Assembly: GCA_002899765.1 (NCBI GenBank)
Contig: PPDH01000036.1
Coordinates: forward strand, 1-52,634
Length of the DNA: 52,634 nucleotides
Direction of reading: 5' to 3'
Origin: Sulfurimonas sp.
GTDB lineage: Bacteria > Campylobacterota > Campylobacteria > Campylobacterales > Sulfurimonadaceae
The notes under the pieces are model-generated. The model did no database searches and had not been told where the DNA came from. It saw nothing but the letters and a program-made list of their open reading frames with translations. Made by a program: the position numbers and the translations under genes. Shown piece by piece: positions 7,950-16,775 of the stretch (within the stretch, counting starts at the first letter, position 1; each line of letters begins with the position of its first letter).

Positions 7950-8897
7950 ATGGCTACTTTAACAAGAAGAGATGCAATAAAGCAGATGCTAAAAGTGATA
8001 GCTGCGGTTGGAGCGGCAAACTTTTTTACGCTTGAAGACCTTATGGCTATGGAAAACGGAAAAATGATAAAACCAAATATAGTTTGGCTTCATGGTTCCT
8101 CGTGTTCTGGCTGTTCAACCTCCTTTTTAAATATCGAAGATGTTTCTGTTCTTGATATTCTCACAAGATACACAAATATTGTTTATCATCCAGATATCTC
8201 TTTAGCAACTGGAAAACAAGTAACAGAGATACTTAACAAAGCTTCTAAGGAGCTAAAAGATAACTATCTTTTAGTAGTAGAGGGTTCTATTCCAGTGGCA
8301 ATGCCTCATGCTTGTATGATGGGTGATAAACCTATCATGGAGTGGATGGAGCAGATGAGTGCTAGCGCTTCTGCTTGTGTTGCGGGCGGAACATGTGCTG
8401 CATTTGGAGGAATTACGGGAATGCAAGGGATGGATGCAGGTGTTATGTCTATCGGCAATTTTACAAAACATAAAAAAATAAACAAGCCGGTTGTATCTCT
8501 TCCAAATTGTCCTATGAAGCCTGAACACTTAGTTTATGTCATTTTTCATTATGCAAAATTCAGAACTATTCCAGAGCTTGATGCAGAGGGAAGACCTCTT
8601 AGATTTTTCTCTCAAACCGTTCATGAGAGGTGTATTTATTACTCTGAGTTTCAAGAGAAAAATTATGCAAAAAAAATCGGTCAAGCTGGCTGTCTGCTCA
8701 GACTCGGCTGTCAAGGGCCGGTTACAAAAAATGATTGCATGACGATTGGACATAATAACAACACAAATACATGTATAAAAGCAGGTCATCCATGTATAGG
8801 GTGTGCAAGCGAGCATTTTCCAAGACAGATTATGCTTCACACTTTCAAGGACGAAAGAGCCATTGAAAAGTTTAAACATTTTAAGTTTAGGGGATAA
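7950..8897 (+). CDS. [NiFe] hydrogenase small subunit with Tat-like leader, three Fe-S clusters
   Basis: This is the electron-transfer subunit. Proximal cluster ligands are C52, C55, C149 and C187. Distal ligands are H225, C228, C248 and C254, and medial ligands are C263, C282 and C285 in GHPCIGC. The extra cysteines that make some membrane-bound enzymes oxygen-tolerant are absent: the proximal motif is CSGC, and residue 154 is Gly. The N terminus TRRDAIKQ at residues 5-12, followed by a short hydrophobic run, resembles a twin-arginine signal, so the heterodimer may be exported. There is no C-terminal membrane helix, and no cytochrome b subunit gene follows. The next gene, a chemoreceptor, starts 3 bases after the stop. 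The Tat assignment is inference, and a vestigial leader is possible. Confidence 0.92.
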   Translation: MATLTRRDAIKQMLKVIAAVGAANFFTLEDLMAMENGKMIKPNIVWLHGSSCSGCSTSFLNIEDVSVLDILTRYTNIVYHPDISLATGKQVTEILNKASKELKDNYLLVVEGSIPVAMPHACMMGDKPIMEWMEQMSASASACVAGGTCAAFGGITGMQGMDAGVMSIGNFTKHKKINKPVVSLPNCPMKPEHLVYVIFHYAKFRTIPELDAEGRPLRFFSQTVHERCIYYSEFQEKNYAKKIGQAGCLLRLGCQGPVTKNDCMTIGHNNNTNTCIKAGHPCIGCASEHFPRQIMLHTFKDERAIEKFKHFKFRG

Positions 8898-8900
8898 ATC

Positions 8901-10700
8901 ATGCAAAAGAGAAGCTTTTTTGAAACTATCTTGTTTAAACTCTCTTTCCCTCTTGTTTTTAGTGTTGTAGCCATTTCTGTTATCTCTATAACACTCAACT
9001 ATTATCTTCAAAAACAAAAACTTGAAGAGATGATAGAAGATAAGGGAAGTGCTATTTTGCATAATTATGTTGTCTCTTCAAAAGATTCTCTTGCTCGGGG
9101 TCAGCGCAAAACATTTCAAGCTGCAATGGACAATATAGCACTTCTAGAGGGTGTAAAGGAGACTGTTTTATATGCATCTTCGGGACTTATGAACTACAAA
9201 TCAAAAGAGGTGACGGTCGGAAAACCGTTTGTTCACAAAGGAGATAGTTTTTACAATCCAAATAAAGAGATTTATGAACAAACAAATGGAATGTATCTGC
9301 GAACAGACTGGAGTGATAAACCGCTTGAAGAATCAGCCGGGTTTCACGGAAGCACTTTGATGGATAAAGAGAAAAAATGTAGTAGTTGTCATTTTGAAGT
9401 TGATAGAGATTTAGAGTTTGCGGACAACAGAGCATATAAGATAGATGAATCAGAAGATACATCTACTTTTTATGAAAAAATTATCGCTGAAAAAGGGTGT
9501 ATCGCCTGCCATACAAACTGGAAAGAAGGTGATGTTTCAGGTTATCTCGGAGTGAGTATCTCAAACAAAAAAATGAGAGATCAAGTTAAAGACAACATGT
9601 GGAACTTTACGCTTACACTTGTTACGATTGCATTTATAATAATCGTTATTGCTCTTATCGTCTCTTTAAAGTTTAAAAGCAAACTGCAGCTTTTGCTCGA
9701 TGGCATTAGAAATCTCAATGAAAAAAAGGGTTCGCGAATAGAGATTAAAGAGAATGATGAGATTAAAGATATCGCCGAAGAGTTTAATCGTTATATAAAG
9801 AACATGGAAGATGGAGCAATCCAAGATAATGAGCTTATTGCCAATCTATCCGATGTTGCTTTTGAGACTGCCAAAGGTGATATGACAAAAAGAGTTGAAG
9901 TAGATGCAAGCAGCGAATCTCTCAATAAACTAAAAGAGATTGTCAACTCTATGCTTGACGCCATGAATACAAATATCCAAAAAGTGCTTGAAGTGCTTAA
10001 GAGTTATGAAAATGATAACTTTAAAGCGATTATAGAAGTATCCGATACTACAGGAAGAGTCAAAGAACTTTTTGAGAGTACAAACAGTTTGGGGAAAGCG
10101 CTCTCAAAAGCGAGCAGACAAGAACTTGAGGACGGGCACAGTCTTGAAGAACAATCTCTTAAGCTATCTGAAAATATGACTTTACTAACGGTCTCAGCAC
10201 AAGATCAGGCGCAAAAACTCAAAGAGACTTCAAAAATCATGGAGTCCATTACAGTCGCAATAAATGAGATTGTACATAGAACTAACAACGTTGTAAGTCA
10301 ATCTGAGGATATAAAATCTGCAATAAGTATTATTCGTGACATTGCAGACCAAACCAATCTTTTGGCACTTAATGCAGCTATCGAAGCAGCTCGAGCAGGA
10401 GAGCATGGTAGAGGGTTTGCAGTCGTTGCAGATGAAGTAACTAATCTTGCTGAAAAAACACAAAAAAGTCTTAATGAAATTACCGCAACAGTTGGTATCA
10501 TGACAGGTTCTATTAACGAAGTAAGTTCTACGATGCAGGAACAGTCTCAAGCAGTTTCTAATATTAATGATACTATTGGCGCACTTGAGGAGACGACACA
10601 AAAAAATGCGGATAACGCAAAAGAGGTAAGTGAGATTGTGACGCAAACCAAAGAAATGGCAGGACGATTTGTTCACAATGCCAAATCTAAAGAGTTTTAA
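8901..10700 (+). CDS. Methyl-accepting chemotaxis protein with a periplasmic diheme c-type sensor domain
   Basis: This is a transmembrane chemoreceptor. The first membrane helix is about residues 14-34, the periplasmic domain 35-231, the second helix about 235-257 and the HAMP region 258-305. The signalling hairpin follows, with its conserved tip around 479-513 ([19 protein letters not shown]). The periplasmic domain holds two covalent heme c motifs, CSSCH at 160-164 and CIACH at 200-204. Heme-bearing receptors such as DcrA-type proteins sense redox state or oxygen. The gene begins 3 bases after the hydrogenase small subunit and has no gap for its own promoter. It is therefore probably translated from the same mRNA. 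I infer that it receives electrons from the hydrogenase, so that H2 changes heme redox state and the CheA output. Confidence 0.93.
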   Translation: MQKRSFFETILFKLSFPLVFSVVAISVISITLNYYLQKQKLEEMIEDKGSAILHNYVVSSKDSLARGQRKTFQAAMDNIALLEGVKETVLYASSGLMNYKSKEVTVGKPFVHKGDSFYNPNKEIYEQTNGMYLRTDWSDKPLEESAGFHGSTLMDKEKKCSSCHFEVDRDLEFADNRAYKIDESEDTSTFYEKIIAEKGCIACHTNWKEGDVSGYLGVSISNKKMRDQVKDNMWNFTLTLVTIAFIIIVIALIVSLKFKSKLQLLLDGIRNLNEKKGSRIEIKENDEIKDIAEEFNRYIKNMEDGAIQDNELIANLSDVAFETAKGDMTKRVEVDASSESLNKLKEIVNSMLDAMNTNIQKVLEVLKSYENDNFKAIIEVSDTTGRVKELFESTNSLGKALSKASRQELEDGHSLEEQSLKLSENMTLLTVSAQDQAQKLKETSKIMESITVAINEIVHRTNNVVSQSEDIKSAISIIRDIADQTNLLALNAAIEAARAGEHGRGFAVVADEVTNLAEKTQKSLNEITATVGIMTGSINEVSSTMQEQSQAVSNINDTIGALEETTQKNADNAKEVSEIVTQTKEMAGRFVHNAKSKEF

Positions 10701-10802
10701 AATTATAAAAAATATTTGGGATTTGTGGTTAAAAAAGTTCTATAAGAGTAGAAATATTAAAATATAATTTTATGATTAAACAATACTTAAAGCTTGTAAG
10801 AG

Positions 10803-10808
10803 TATAAT
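10803..10808 (+). promoter_or_regulatory. -10 box of the rplU-rpmA operon
   Basis: A perfect TATAAT lies 88 bases before the rplU start. No convincing -35 element is seen 17 bases upstream, as is usual for housekeeping promoters in Campylobacterota. It implies a leader of about 80 bases. Confidence 0.6.
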
Positions 10809-10832
10809 TCCGAACTTTTTGTAGAAACAAAA

Positions 10833-10863
10833 CCAATGGGAATGTAGATTATGCGCCCATGGG
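10833..10863 (+). promoter_or_regulatory. Hairpin in the rplU leader, possible ribosomal-protein autoregulatory element
   Basis: ATGGG at 10836-10840 pairs with CCCAT at 10856-10860, and two more C-G pairs lie beyond one mismatch. The hairpin sits between the -10 box and the ribosome site AAGGAA. Leaders of ribosomal protein operons often bind their own products, but nothing here proves it. Confidence 0.3.
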
Positions 10864-10896
10864 GACCCAAGTATTTAAAGATTTAAGGAATTGTAC

Positions 10897-11205
10897 ATGT
10901 ACGCAATTATCAAAAACGGTGGCAAGCAGTATAAAGTTCAAGAGGGCGATATTCTATTATTTGATAAAATGTCTCTTGAGCCTAAAGCTTCTATCGAGAT
11001 TAAAGAAGTTCTGGCTGTTAACGCAGGTGAACTTAAAGTTGGAGCGCCTTTTGTTGAGGGTGCTGTTGTAACTGCTGAGGTTATTAATGAAGGGCGTGAT
11101 AAAAAAGTTGTGACTTTTAAAAAGCGTCGTCGTAAAGACTCTAAAGTAAAAAGAGGCTTTAGAAGAGATTATACGCGTGTTCGTATTACAAAAATAGCGG
11201 CATAA
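10897..11205 (+). CDS. rplU: 50S ribosomal protein L21
   Basis: L21 binds 23S rRNA near L20 in the large subunit. The N terminus [14 protein letters not shown] and the basic C terminus ([23 protein letters not shown]) are diagnostic, and the length of 102 aa is normal. I chose ATG 10897 over a TTG two codons earlier because AAGGAA at 10885-10890 is then 6 bases away. rpmA follows after 26 bases with its own AAGGAG ribosome site. The L21-L27-Obg order is widely conserved in bacteria and is probably driven here by the TATAAT at 10803. Confidence 0.97.
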   Translation: MYAIIKNGGKQYKVQEGDILLFDKMSLEPKASIEIKEVLAVNAGELKVGAPFVEGAVVTAEVINEGRDKKVVTFKKRRRKDSKVKRGFRRDYTRVRITKIAA

Positions 11206-11231
11206 GCTAAAAAAACTCAAGGAGATTTAAG

Positions 11232-11489
11232 ATGGCACATAAGAAAGGTCAAGGTAGTACACAGAATAATCGTGACTCGGCTGGTAGAAGACTTGGTGTA
11301 AAGAAGTATGGTGGAGAAGCTGTAATAGCTGGAAACATTATTATTCGTCAAAGAGGAACTAAAGTTCACCCTGGTAAAAATGTAGGCATGGGCAAAGACC
11401 ATACTATATATGCATTGGTTGACGGTGTTGTATCATTCCATAGAAAAGATAAAAAACGCCAACAAGTTTCAATTATCCCCGCTGCATAA
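11232..11489 (+). CDS. rpmA: 50S ribosomal protein L27
   Basis: L27 reaches the peptidyl-transferase centre and helps place tRNA. The protein begins [16 protein letters not shown] with the mature-type N terminus. It lacks the cleavable extension seen in Firmicutes. The central [15 protein letters not shown] segment is typical, and the length of 85 aa is normal. It is cotranscribed with rplU. A perfect 12-bp stem-loop lies just after its stop, so part of the transcript may end or be processed before obgE. Confidence 0.97.
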   Translation: MAHKKGQGSTQNNRDSAGRRLGVKKYGGEAVIAGNIIIRQRGTKVHPGKNVGMGKDHTIYALVDGVVSFHRKDKKRQQVSIIPAA

Positions 11490-11495
11490 TTCTAC

Positions 11496-11521
11496 AATAT
11501 TTGAGCCAAGGCTCAAATATT
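11496..11521 (+). terminator. Perfect stem-loop between rpmA and obgE
   Basis: The 12-base arm 11496-11507 pairs exactly with 11510-11521 around a 2-base spacer, so the real loop must open one or two pairs. The tail after it (TTCTACTTC) is only moderately T-rich. It may be a partial terminator that lowers obgE expression relative to L21/L27, or an mRNA processing or stability site. Confidence 0.5.
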
Positions 11522-11629
11522 TCTACTTCAAATATTGGGCCATGCGCCTAAAAAACTTTAAATATTTAACAGTTTACTTTTTATTGTTACTAGTAAATTT
11601 TTAAGTATTAAACATCAAGGAAAATATAT

Positions 11630-12736
11630 ATGTTTACAGATAGCGTTGAATTAACGGTCTCTTCAGGAAAAGGCGGTCAAGGGTGTGTAGCATTTCGTCG
11701 TGAGAAATTTGTCGTAAACGGCGGCCCAAACGGCGGAGACGGCGGGAAAGGCGGAGATATTTGGTTTAAGTGTGATAATAATACGCATACACTCTCTCAT
11801 TTCCAAAAGAAAATGCATATAAAAGCAGATAACGGTGCTCAGGGAGAAAGCTCAAATATGAGTGGAAAATCTGGTGCAAAAAGAGTTATTATTGTTCCGC
11901 CTGGTACGCAGATAATCGATATGGAGAGCGGTGAAGTTATTTTTGACATGTTAAAAGACGGGCAAGAGGAGCTTTTTATAACAGGTGGAAGAGGCGGTCT
12001 TGGAAATACCCACTTTAAGTCATCTACAAACCAAAGACCTACTTATGCACAACCTGGAGAAAAGGGTGAAACGAGAAGAATCAAGCTTGACCTTAAACTT
12101 ATAGCGGATGTTGGGTTGGTAGGTTTTCCGAATGTAGGTAAATCTACTCTTATCTCAACAGTCTCAAATGCTCGTCCTGAGATTGCAAACTATGAGTTTA
12201 CAACGCTAACACCAAAGCTCGGTCAGGTTAATATAGGTGATTTTGAGTCATTTATCATGGCTGATATTCCCGGTATTATAGGCGGAGCTCATGAGGGCAA
12301 AGGTCTTGGAATAGAGTTCTTAAGACATATAGAAAGAACAGAAATTCTTCTTTTCATGGTTGATTTGGCATCGTATAGAGATTTAAAAGAGCAGATTGAA
12401 ACGTTAAAAGAAGAAGTAGCTGCATTTTCAGACAAATTGGCGCACAGTAAATATGCTATTGCCTTAACTAGAGCCGATGTAGTGCCTACTGAAGAAATAG
12501 AAGAGCTGGTAAATGGCTTTTTAGAGATGCTCGGACTTGAAGCTACTAAAGATAGTGATATCGGTTTTGATAATACAATGCCTTATTATATTCAAAAAAC
12601 AGCAGATGAGACACTCGGCTATAACAGAGAACTGCCATATTTTGTGGTTCCTATCTCTTCGGCTGCAAATAAAAATATAGAGCCGCTTAAAAATGCTCTT
12701 TTTAAATTAGTTCAATCAAAAAGATTAGAGTCCTGA
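11630..12736 (+). CDS. obgE: GTPase Obg/CgtA, ribosome assembly
   Basis: Obg is an essential GTPase that joins late 50S assembly and stress control. The glycine-rich Obg fold occupies residues 1 to about 158 (SSGKGGQGC, GGDGGKGGDIW). The G domain follows, with GFPNVGKST near residue 165, the switch II segment DIPGI and the base-binding TRAD variant. Length is 368 aa, and the poorly conserved C-terminal domain seen in some species is short. The gene starts 140 bases after rpmA behind an AAGGAAA ribosome site and ends 3 bases before proB. Confidence 0.96.
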   Translation: MFTDSVELTVSSGKGGQGCVAFRREKFVVNGGPNGGDGGKGGDIWFKCDNNTHTLSHFQKKMHIKADNGAQGESSNMSGKSGAKRVIIVPPGTQIIDMESGEVIFDMLKDGQEELFITGGRGGLGNTHFKSSTNQRPTYAQPGEKGETRRIKLDLKLIADVGLVGFPNVGKSTLISTVSNARPEIANYEFTTLTPKLGQVNIGDFESFIMADIPGIIGGAHEGKGLGIEFLRHIERTEILLFMVDLASYRDLKEQIETLKEEVAAFSDKLAHSKYAIALTRADVVPTEEIEELVNGFLEMLGLEATKDSDIGFDNTMPYYIQKTADETLGYNRELPYFVVPISSAANKNIEPLKNALFKLVQSKRLES

Positions 12737-12739
12737 AAA

Positions 12740-13504
12740 ATGAAAAGAGTAGTCGTAAAAGTAGGAAGTGCCGTTTTAACACAAAATGACTCTATTGCTT
12801 TAGAGAGAATGAAAGATTTGGTAGATTTTTTATGTGAACTTAGAAAAACAAATGATGTTATTCTGGTCTCTTCAGGAGCGGTAGCAGCAGGCTACACAGC
12901 TTTAAAGCTACATAGAAGCGTATTGCAAAATAAGCAGGCGTTAGCTGCAATCGGACAACCGATACTTATGAACAAATATAGTAAGAAATTTGGAGTACAT
13001 GATGTGTTGAGCGCACAGGTTTTAGTCACCGCTGCAAATCTTAAAAGAGAAGATGAGATACAAAGAATCAAAGATACCGTCAACACACTTCTCTCAAACG
13101 GTGTCATTCCTATTATCAATGAAAATGATGCAACTTCCACAAAAGAGCTGGTTGTCGGAGACAATGACCAACTCTCAGCTTATATTACAAAGCATACCGA
13201 CTCTGATTTACTTATAATTCTCTCAGATATTGATGCATACTATGACAAAGATCCAAGAGAATTTTCAGATGCAAAAATAGTTAAAATCGTACATAGCATA
13301 AATCAAAACGAGCTTGAGAAAGAGGCGGCTCCTCACGGCGCTTTTGCTACGGGCGGAATATTGACGAAACTAAAAGCGGCAAACTATCTTTTAGGACACG
13401 GAATAGATATGGTTCTTACAAGCGGATATGATTTGAGCGACATAAAAAGTCTTATGCTTCAAAACAGACATGTGGGCGGAACTCTTTTTACTAAGGCTAC
13501 GTGA
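12740..13504 (+). CDS. proB: Glutamate 5-kinase, proline synthesis
   Basis: ProB phosphorylates glutamate with ATP as the first step of proline synthesis. It has the amino-acid kinase fold: KVGSAVLT near residue 6, SSGAVAAG near 45, NENDA near 131, and the nucleotide-binding VVGDNDQLSA segment. Length is 254 aa, so it lacks the C-terminal PUA domain of the enterobacterial enzyme, which is usual in this phylum. Its TGA overlaps the ATG of fmt. Confidence 0.95.
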   Translation: MKRVVVKVGSAVLTQNDSIALERMKDLVDFLCELRKTNDVILVSSGAVAAGYTALKLHRSVLQNKQALAAIGQPILMNKYSKKFGVHDVLSAQVLVTAANLKREDEIQRIKDTVNTLLSNGVIPIINENDATSTKELVVGDNDQLSAYITKHTDSDLLIILSDIDAYYDKDPREFSDAKIVKIVHSINQNELEKEAAPHGAFATGGILTKLKAANYLLGHGIDMVLTSGYDLSDIKSLMLQNRHVGGTLFTKAT

Positions 13505-14412
13505 TGAAAATAATTTTTATGGGAACACCTGATTATGCTGCGCGGATTTTAGAAAAAATTATAAGCACAAAAGATATGGAAGTCGTTGCCGTCTATACCC
13601 AGCCGGACAAACCCGTAGGGCGTAAAAAAGTTCTCACTCCTCCCATTGTTAAGACTATAGCACTACAAAACAAAATTAGCGTTTATCAACCAAAGAGATT
13701 AAGAGACGAGAGTGTCATTCAAGAACTTAAAGAGATTGAGTGTGACTATATTGTCGTTGCAGCTTACGGTCAGATACTTCCACGTGAAATATTAGAACAC
13801 GCTCCCTGCATAAATCTTCATGCTTCTATATTGCCTCAGTACAGGGGAGCAAGTCCGATACAGCAAACCCTCTTAAACGGAGATAGCAAAACAGGTGTGA
13901 CTGCCATGCTTATGGATGAGGGTCTTGATACCGGAGATATTATAAAAATCAAAGAGATTGATGTCGGCGAAAATGAGATGGCTGAGTCGCTCTTTGACAG
14001 ACTTACGGACGTGGCAAGCGAGCTTACCCTTGATGTACTGCAAAACTTTAATAAATACACACCAATCAAACAAGATGACGCACAATCATCTCACTGTATG
14101 AAAATTACAAAACAAGATGGTGAAGTCTCGTTTGAAGATGCACAGACTCTATTTAACAAGTATCGTGCATTTACACCTTGGCCTGGTATCTATCTCGCTT
14201 CAGGGCTTAAACTAAAGAAGATAGAATTAGTTGAAAGAGATAGTAAACATGAGAGTGGAAAAATTCTACATGTAGAAAAAGATTTTATTGTAGTAGGATG
14301 TAAAAAGGGAAGCATAAAAGTTTACAGAGTGCAGCCTGAATCAAAAAATGAGATGGATGTTATCTCTTATATAAACGGCAAAAGAGTAAGTGTTGCAGAT
14401 ACTCTATCTTGA
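13504..14412 (+). CDS. fmt: Methionyl-tRNA formyltransferase
   Basis: Fmt formylates initiator Met-tRNA using 10-formyl-THF. The catalytic signature is complete: LHASILPQYRGASP holds the active-site His, and GLDTGDI holds the conserved Asp. A C-terminal tRNA-binding domain with FTPWPGIYL follows. Length is 302 aa. I chose ATG 13504, which overlaps the proB stop as TGATGA, although a GTG lies one codon earlier. The end overlaps the birA start by 23 bases. Confidence 0.96.
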   Translation: MKIIFMGTPDYAARILEKIISTKDMEVVAVYTQPDKPVGRKKVLTPPIVKTIALQNKISVYQPKRLRDESVIQELKEIECDYIVVAAYGQILPREILEHAPCINLHASILPQYRGASPIQQTLLNGDSKTGVTAMLMDEGLDTGDIIKIKEIDVGENEMAESLFDRLTDVASELTLDVLQNFNKYTPIKQDDAQSSHCMKITKQDGEVSFEDAQTLFNKYRAFTPWPGIYLASGLKLKKIELVERDSKHESGKILHVEKDFIVVGCKKGSIKVYRVQPESKNEMDVISYINGKRVSVADTLS

Positions 14413-15028
14413 GAGTGTAGACTCAACACAAAAATATCTAAAAGAGCTGATTCAAGAGGGCGAAATTTCTCTTCCTTGTGCAGTTGTCGCAAATTCTCAA
14501 ACAGCCGGAGTCGGAAGCAGAGGAAATTTATGGAGCCAAGAGAGAGGCAATCTCTTTTTATCTTTTGCACTTCCTTTGCAAGATTTGCCAAAAGATTTGA
14601 AACTGGAATCCGCGTCTATCTATTTTTCCTATATTTTAAAGGAGACACTTCTAGCGTTTGGCTCAAAAGTTTGGCTAAAATGGCCTAATGATTTTTATGT
14701 AAAAAATCAAAAAGTAGGCGGAATGATTACAAACTTACACAAAGAGAGCTTAATTTGCGGTGTCGGATTAAATATTGCAAAAGCACCTGAGAATTTTACA
14801 AAGTTAGATATAGATTTAGACAGAGACGAGCTTATAAAGAGCTATTTTATAAATATCAAAAAAAAGAGTTCATGGAAGCAAGTTTTTAGTAAATATAAGT
14901 TAGAATTTTACAGAAATCAAAATTTTTATACACATAATAAAAATTTAAGAGTTTCTTTAGAAGGTGCGTCACTGCAGAGTGATGGGTCTGTTGTAATCAA
15001 CGGCGAGAGGATATACAGTCTAAGATGA
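14390..15028 (+). CDS. birA: Biotin-protein ligase, short form without HTH
   Basis: This ligase activates biotin to biotinyl-AMP and attaches it to the carboxyl-carrier protein. The family motifs are present: DSTQ near residue 11, GSRGNLWSQERGNLFLS near 42-60, and KWPNDFYVKNQKVGGMIT near 99-117. There is no N-terminal helix-turn-helix, so it is a class I enzyme that should not act as a repressor. It begins at GTG 14390 or TTG 14393 inside the end of fmt. Its stop overlaps the parA start, so translation is coupled. Confidence 0.92.
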   Translation: MLQILYLESVDSTQKYLKELIQEGEISLPCAVVANSQTAGVGSRGNLWSQERGNLFLSFALPLQDLPKDLKLESASIYFSYILKETLLAFGSKVWLKWPNDFYVKNQKVGGMITNLHKESLICGVGLNIAKAPENFTKLDIDLDRDELIKSYFINIKKKSSWKQVFSKYKLEFYRNQNFYTHNKNLRVSLEGASLQSDGSVVINGERIYSLR

Positions 15029-15810
15029 GTGAAGTAATCGTAATTGCAAATCAAAAAGGTGGTGTCGGCAAAACAACTACTGCCGTGAATTTAGCTGCCT
15101 CGCTTGCAGTTGCAGAAAAAAAAGTACTCTTAATTGACTCAGACCCTCAGGCAAACGCTACTACCTCTTTGGGATTTCATAGAAATGATTATGAATTCAA
15201 CTTATATCATGTACTTATCGGAACAAAAAAATTAAAAGATATTATACTAAAATCAGAACTTCCGACTCTTCATTTAGCACCGTCAAATATCGGACTTGTC
15301 GGAATAGAAAAAGAGTATTATGATGCGCAAAACTCTAAGGGACGTGAACTTGTTTTGAAAAAAGCAATAGCAAACATCTTAAAAGATTATGACTATATTA
15401 TTATAGACTCTCCTCCTGCTCTTGGACCGATGACGATAAATGCTCTCTCAGCTTCAAACTCTGTTATTATACCTATTCAGTGTGAATTTTTTGCACTAGA
15501 AGGTTTAGCACAGCTTTTAAACACCGTAAAGCTTGTAAGAAAATCAATCAATCAAAAATTAAACATAAAAGGTTTTCTGCCGACAATGTTTAGTGCACAA
15601 AATAATCTCTCCAAACAAGTTTTTGCAGATCTTAAACAGCATTTTGACAGTAAGCTTTTTAAAGATACAAATGGAGAGATTATTGTTGTTCCTAGGAATG
15701 TAAAACTAGCAGAGTCTCCATCATTTGGCAAACCTGCAATTCTTTATGATGTAAAATCGATCGGTTCTATATCGTATCAAAATTTAGCACAAGCGATTAT
15801 GCAAACATGA
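15025..15810 (+). CDS. parA: Chromosome-partitioning ATPase ParA/Soj
   Basis: ParA is a deviant Walker ATPase that dimerises on DNA and pulls ParB-parS complexes apart. The deviant Walker A KGGVGKTT is at residues 11-18, and Walker B-type IIIDSPPALG is near 128. Length is 261 aa, typical of chromosomal rather than plasmid ParA, with no extra N-terminal DNA-binding domain. It overlaps both birA and parB by 4 bases. The location beside atp genes is the usual Campylobacterota arrangement. Confidence 0.96.
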   Translation: MSEVIVIANQKGGVGKTTTAVNLAASLAVAEKKVLLIDSDPQANATTSLGFHRNDYEFNLYHVLIGTKKLKDIILKSELPTLHLAPSNIGLVGIEKEYYDAQNSKGRELVLKKAIANILKDYDYIIIDSPPALGPMTINALSASNSVIIPIQCEFFALEGLAQLLNTVKLVRKSINQKLNIKGFLPTMFSAQNNLSKQVFADLKQHFDSKLFKDTNGEIIVVPRNVKLAESPSFGKPAILYDVKSIGSISYQNLAQAIMQT

Positions 15811-16649
15811 AGTCACAAAAGTTAGGCAGAGGATTGGGAGCGCTTTTAGGTGAAATAGATGAGGCGTATGAAAATGAGGTTTCTCAAAAAGATTCGATTG
15901 TGGAGATTCCTCTAAAAGATATAAGACCGAATCCCTTTCAACCGAGAAAGCATTTTGAAGAGAGTTCTCTTTATGAACTTAGCGAATCTATAAAAAATGA
16001 CGGATTATTACAACCTATTGTTGTAACAGAAGATGTAGACGGATATGTTTTGATTGCAGGAGAAAGAAGACTGCGTGCATCAAAACTTGCAAAGCTAAAA
16101 ACAATTCGTGCGATTATTTTAAATAGCGATGAACAGAAGATGAGACAATTTGCCCTCATTGAAAATATTCAAAGAGATGAACTTAACTCTATCGAGCTGG
16201 CGCATGCTTACGGCGAGCTTATCAAGCTTCATGAAATTACACAAGAAGAACTCTCCTCTAGAATTCACAAAAGCAGAACACATATTACAAATACTATAAG
16301 ACTTTTACAGCTTTCACAAAAAACACAAAGAGCACTTATAGAGAAAAAGATAAGTACCGGGCACGCTAAGGTTTTGGTTGGACTTGATGAGAAACAACAA
16401 CAGTTAGTCGTAAACTCAATAATCGGACAAAAACTGAGTGTTAGAGAAGTTGAATCAACTATAAAAAGCATAAAAAAATCAAAACCTGAATCAACCGCTA
16501 AAATAGAGTCGTCATTATATAATTTTAATAATATAAAAGATAAACTCTCAGAGCTTGGTTTTAAAAGCAGAAGTTCAAATAAAAGCTTAACTATAGATTT
16601 TGACAATGAAGAACAAATAGATGATTTCTTAAACATGTTTTTAAAATAA
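15807..16649 (+). CDS. parB: Chromosome-partitioning protein ParB/Spo0J
   Basis: ParB binds parS sites and spreads as a CTP-dependent clamp. The start KLGRGLGALLG is the ParA-interacting segment. Residues about 30-120 form the CTP-binding domain with PFQPRKHF and GERRLRASK. A helix-turn-helix follows (TQEELSSRIHKSRTHITN), and a C-terminal dimerisation part ends the protein. Length is 280 aa. I did not find an obvious parS-like 16-base palindrome by eye within the gene. A 126-base AT-rich gap with the atp promoter follows. Confidence 0.95.
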   Translation: MKSQKLGRGLGALLGEIDEAYENEVSQKDSIVEIPLKDIRPNPFQPRKHFEESSLYELSESIKNDGLLQPIVVTEDVDGYVLIAGERRLRASKLAKLKTIRAIILNSDEQKMRQFALIENIQRDELNSIELAHAYGELIKLHEITQEELSSRIHKSRTHITNTIRLLQLSQKTQRALIEKKISTGHAKVLVGLDEKQQQLVVNSIIGQKLSVREVESTIKSIKKSKPESTAKIESSLYNFNNIKDKLSELGFKSRSSNKSLTIDFDNEEQIDDFLNMFLK

Positions 16650-16747
16650 AACGTTATAAGTTGAGATAAATTTAAATTACTTTATAAAAAATATAAATTT
16701 TTTTTAAATTTTTTGTCAGTTTAACAATTCTTTTAATTTTAACATAG

Positions 16748-16753
16748 TATAAT
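16748..16753 (+). promoter_or_regulatory. -10 box of the atp operon
   Basis: TATAAT lies 22 bases before the first ATP synthase start codon, with a strong TAGGAGGTG ribosome site between. Long T-rich tracts upstream replace a clear -35 box, as is typical for this phylum. Confidence 0.65.
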
Positions 16754-16775
16754 CACGCAACTTTTAGGAGGTGCT

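Noticed and set aside
8529-9062. Long minus-strand open frame across the end of the hydrogenase small subunit and the start of the MCP
   Set aside because: It lies antisense to two well-supported genes, is rich in Cys, Phe and Ile in a way expected from reverse reading, and has no domain I recognise.
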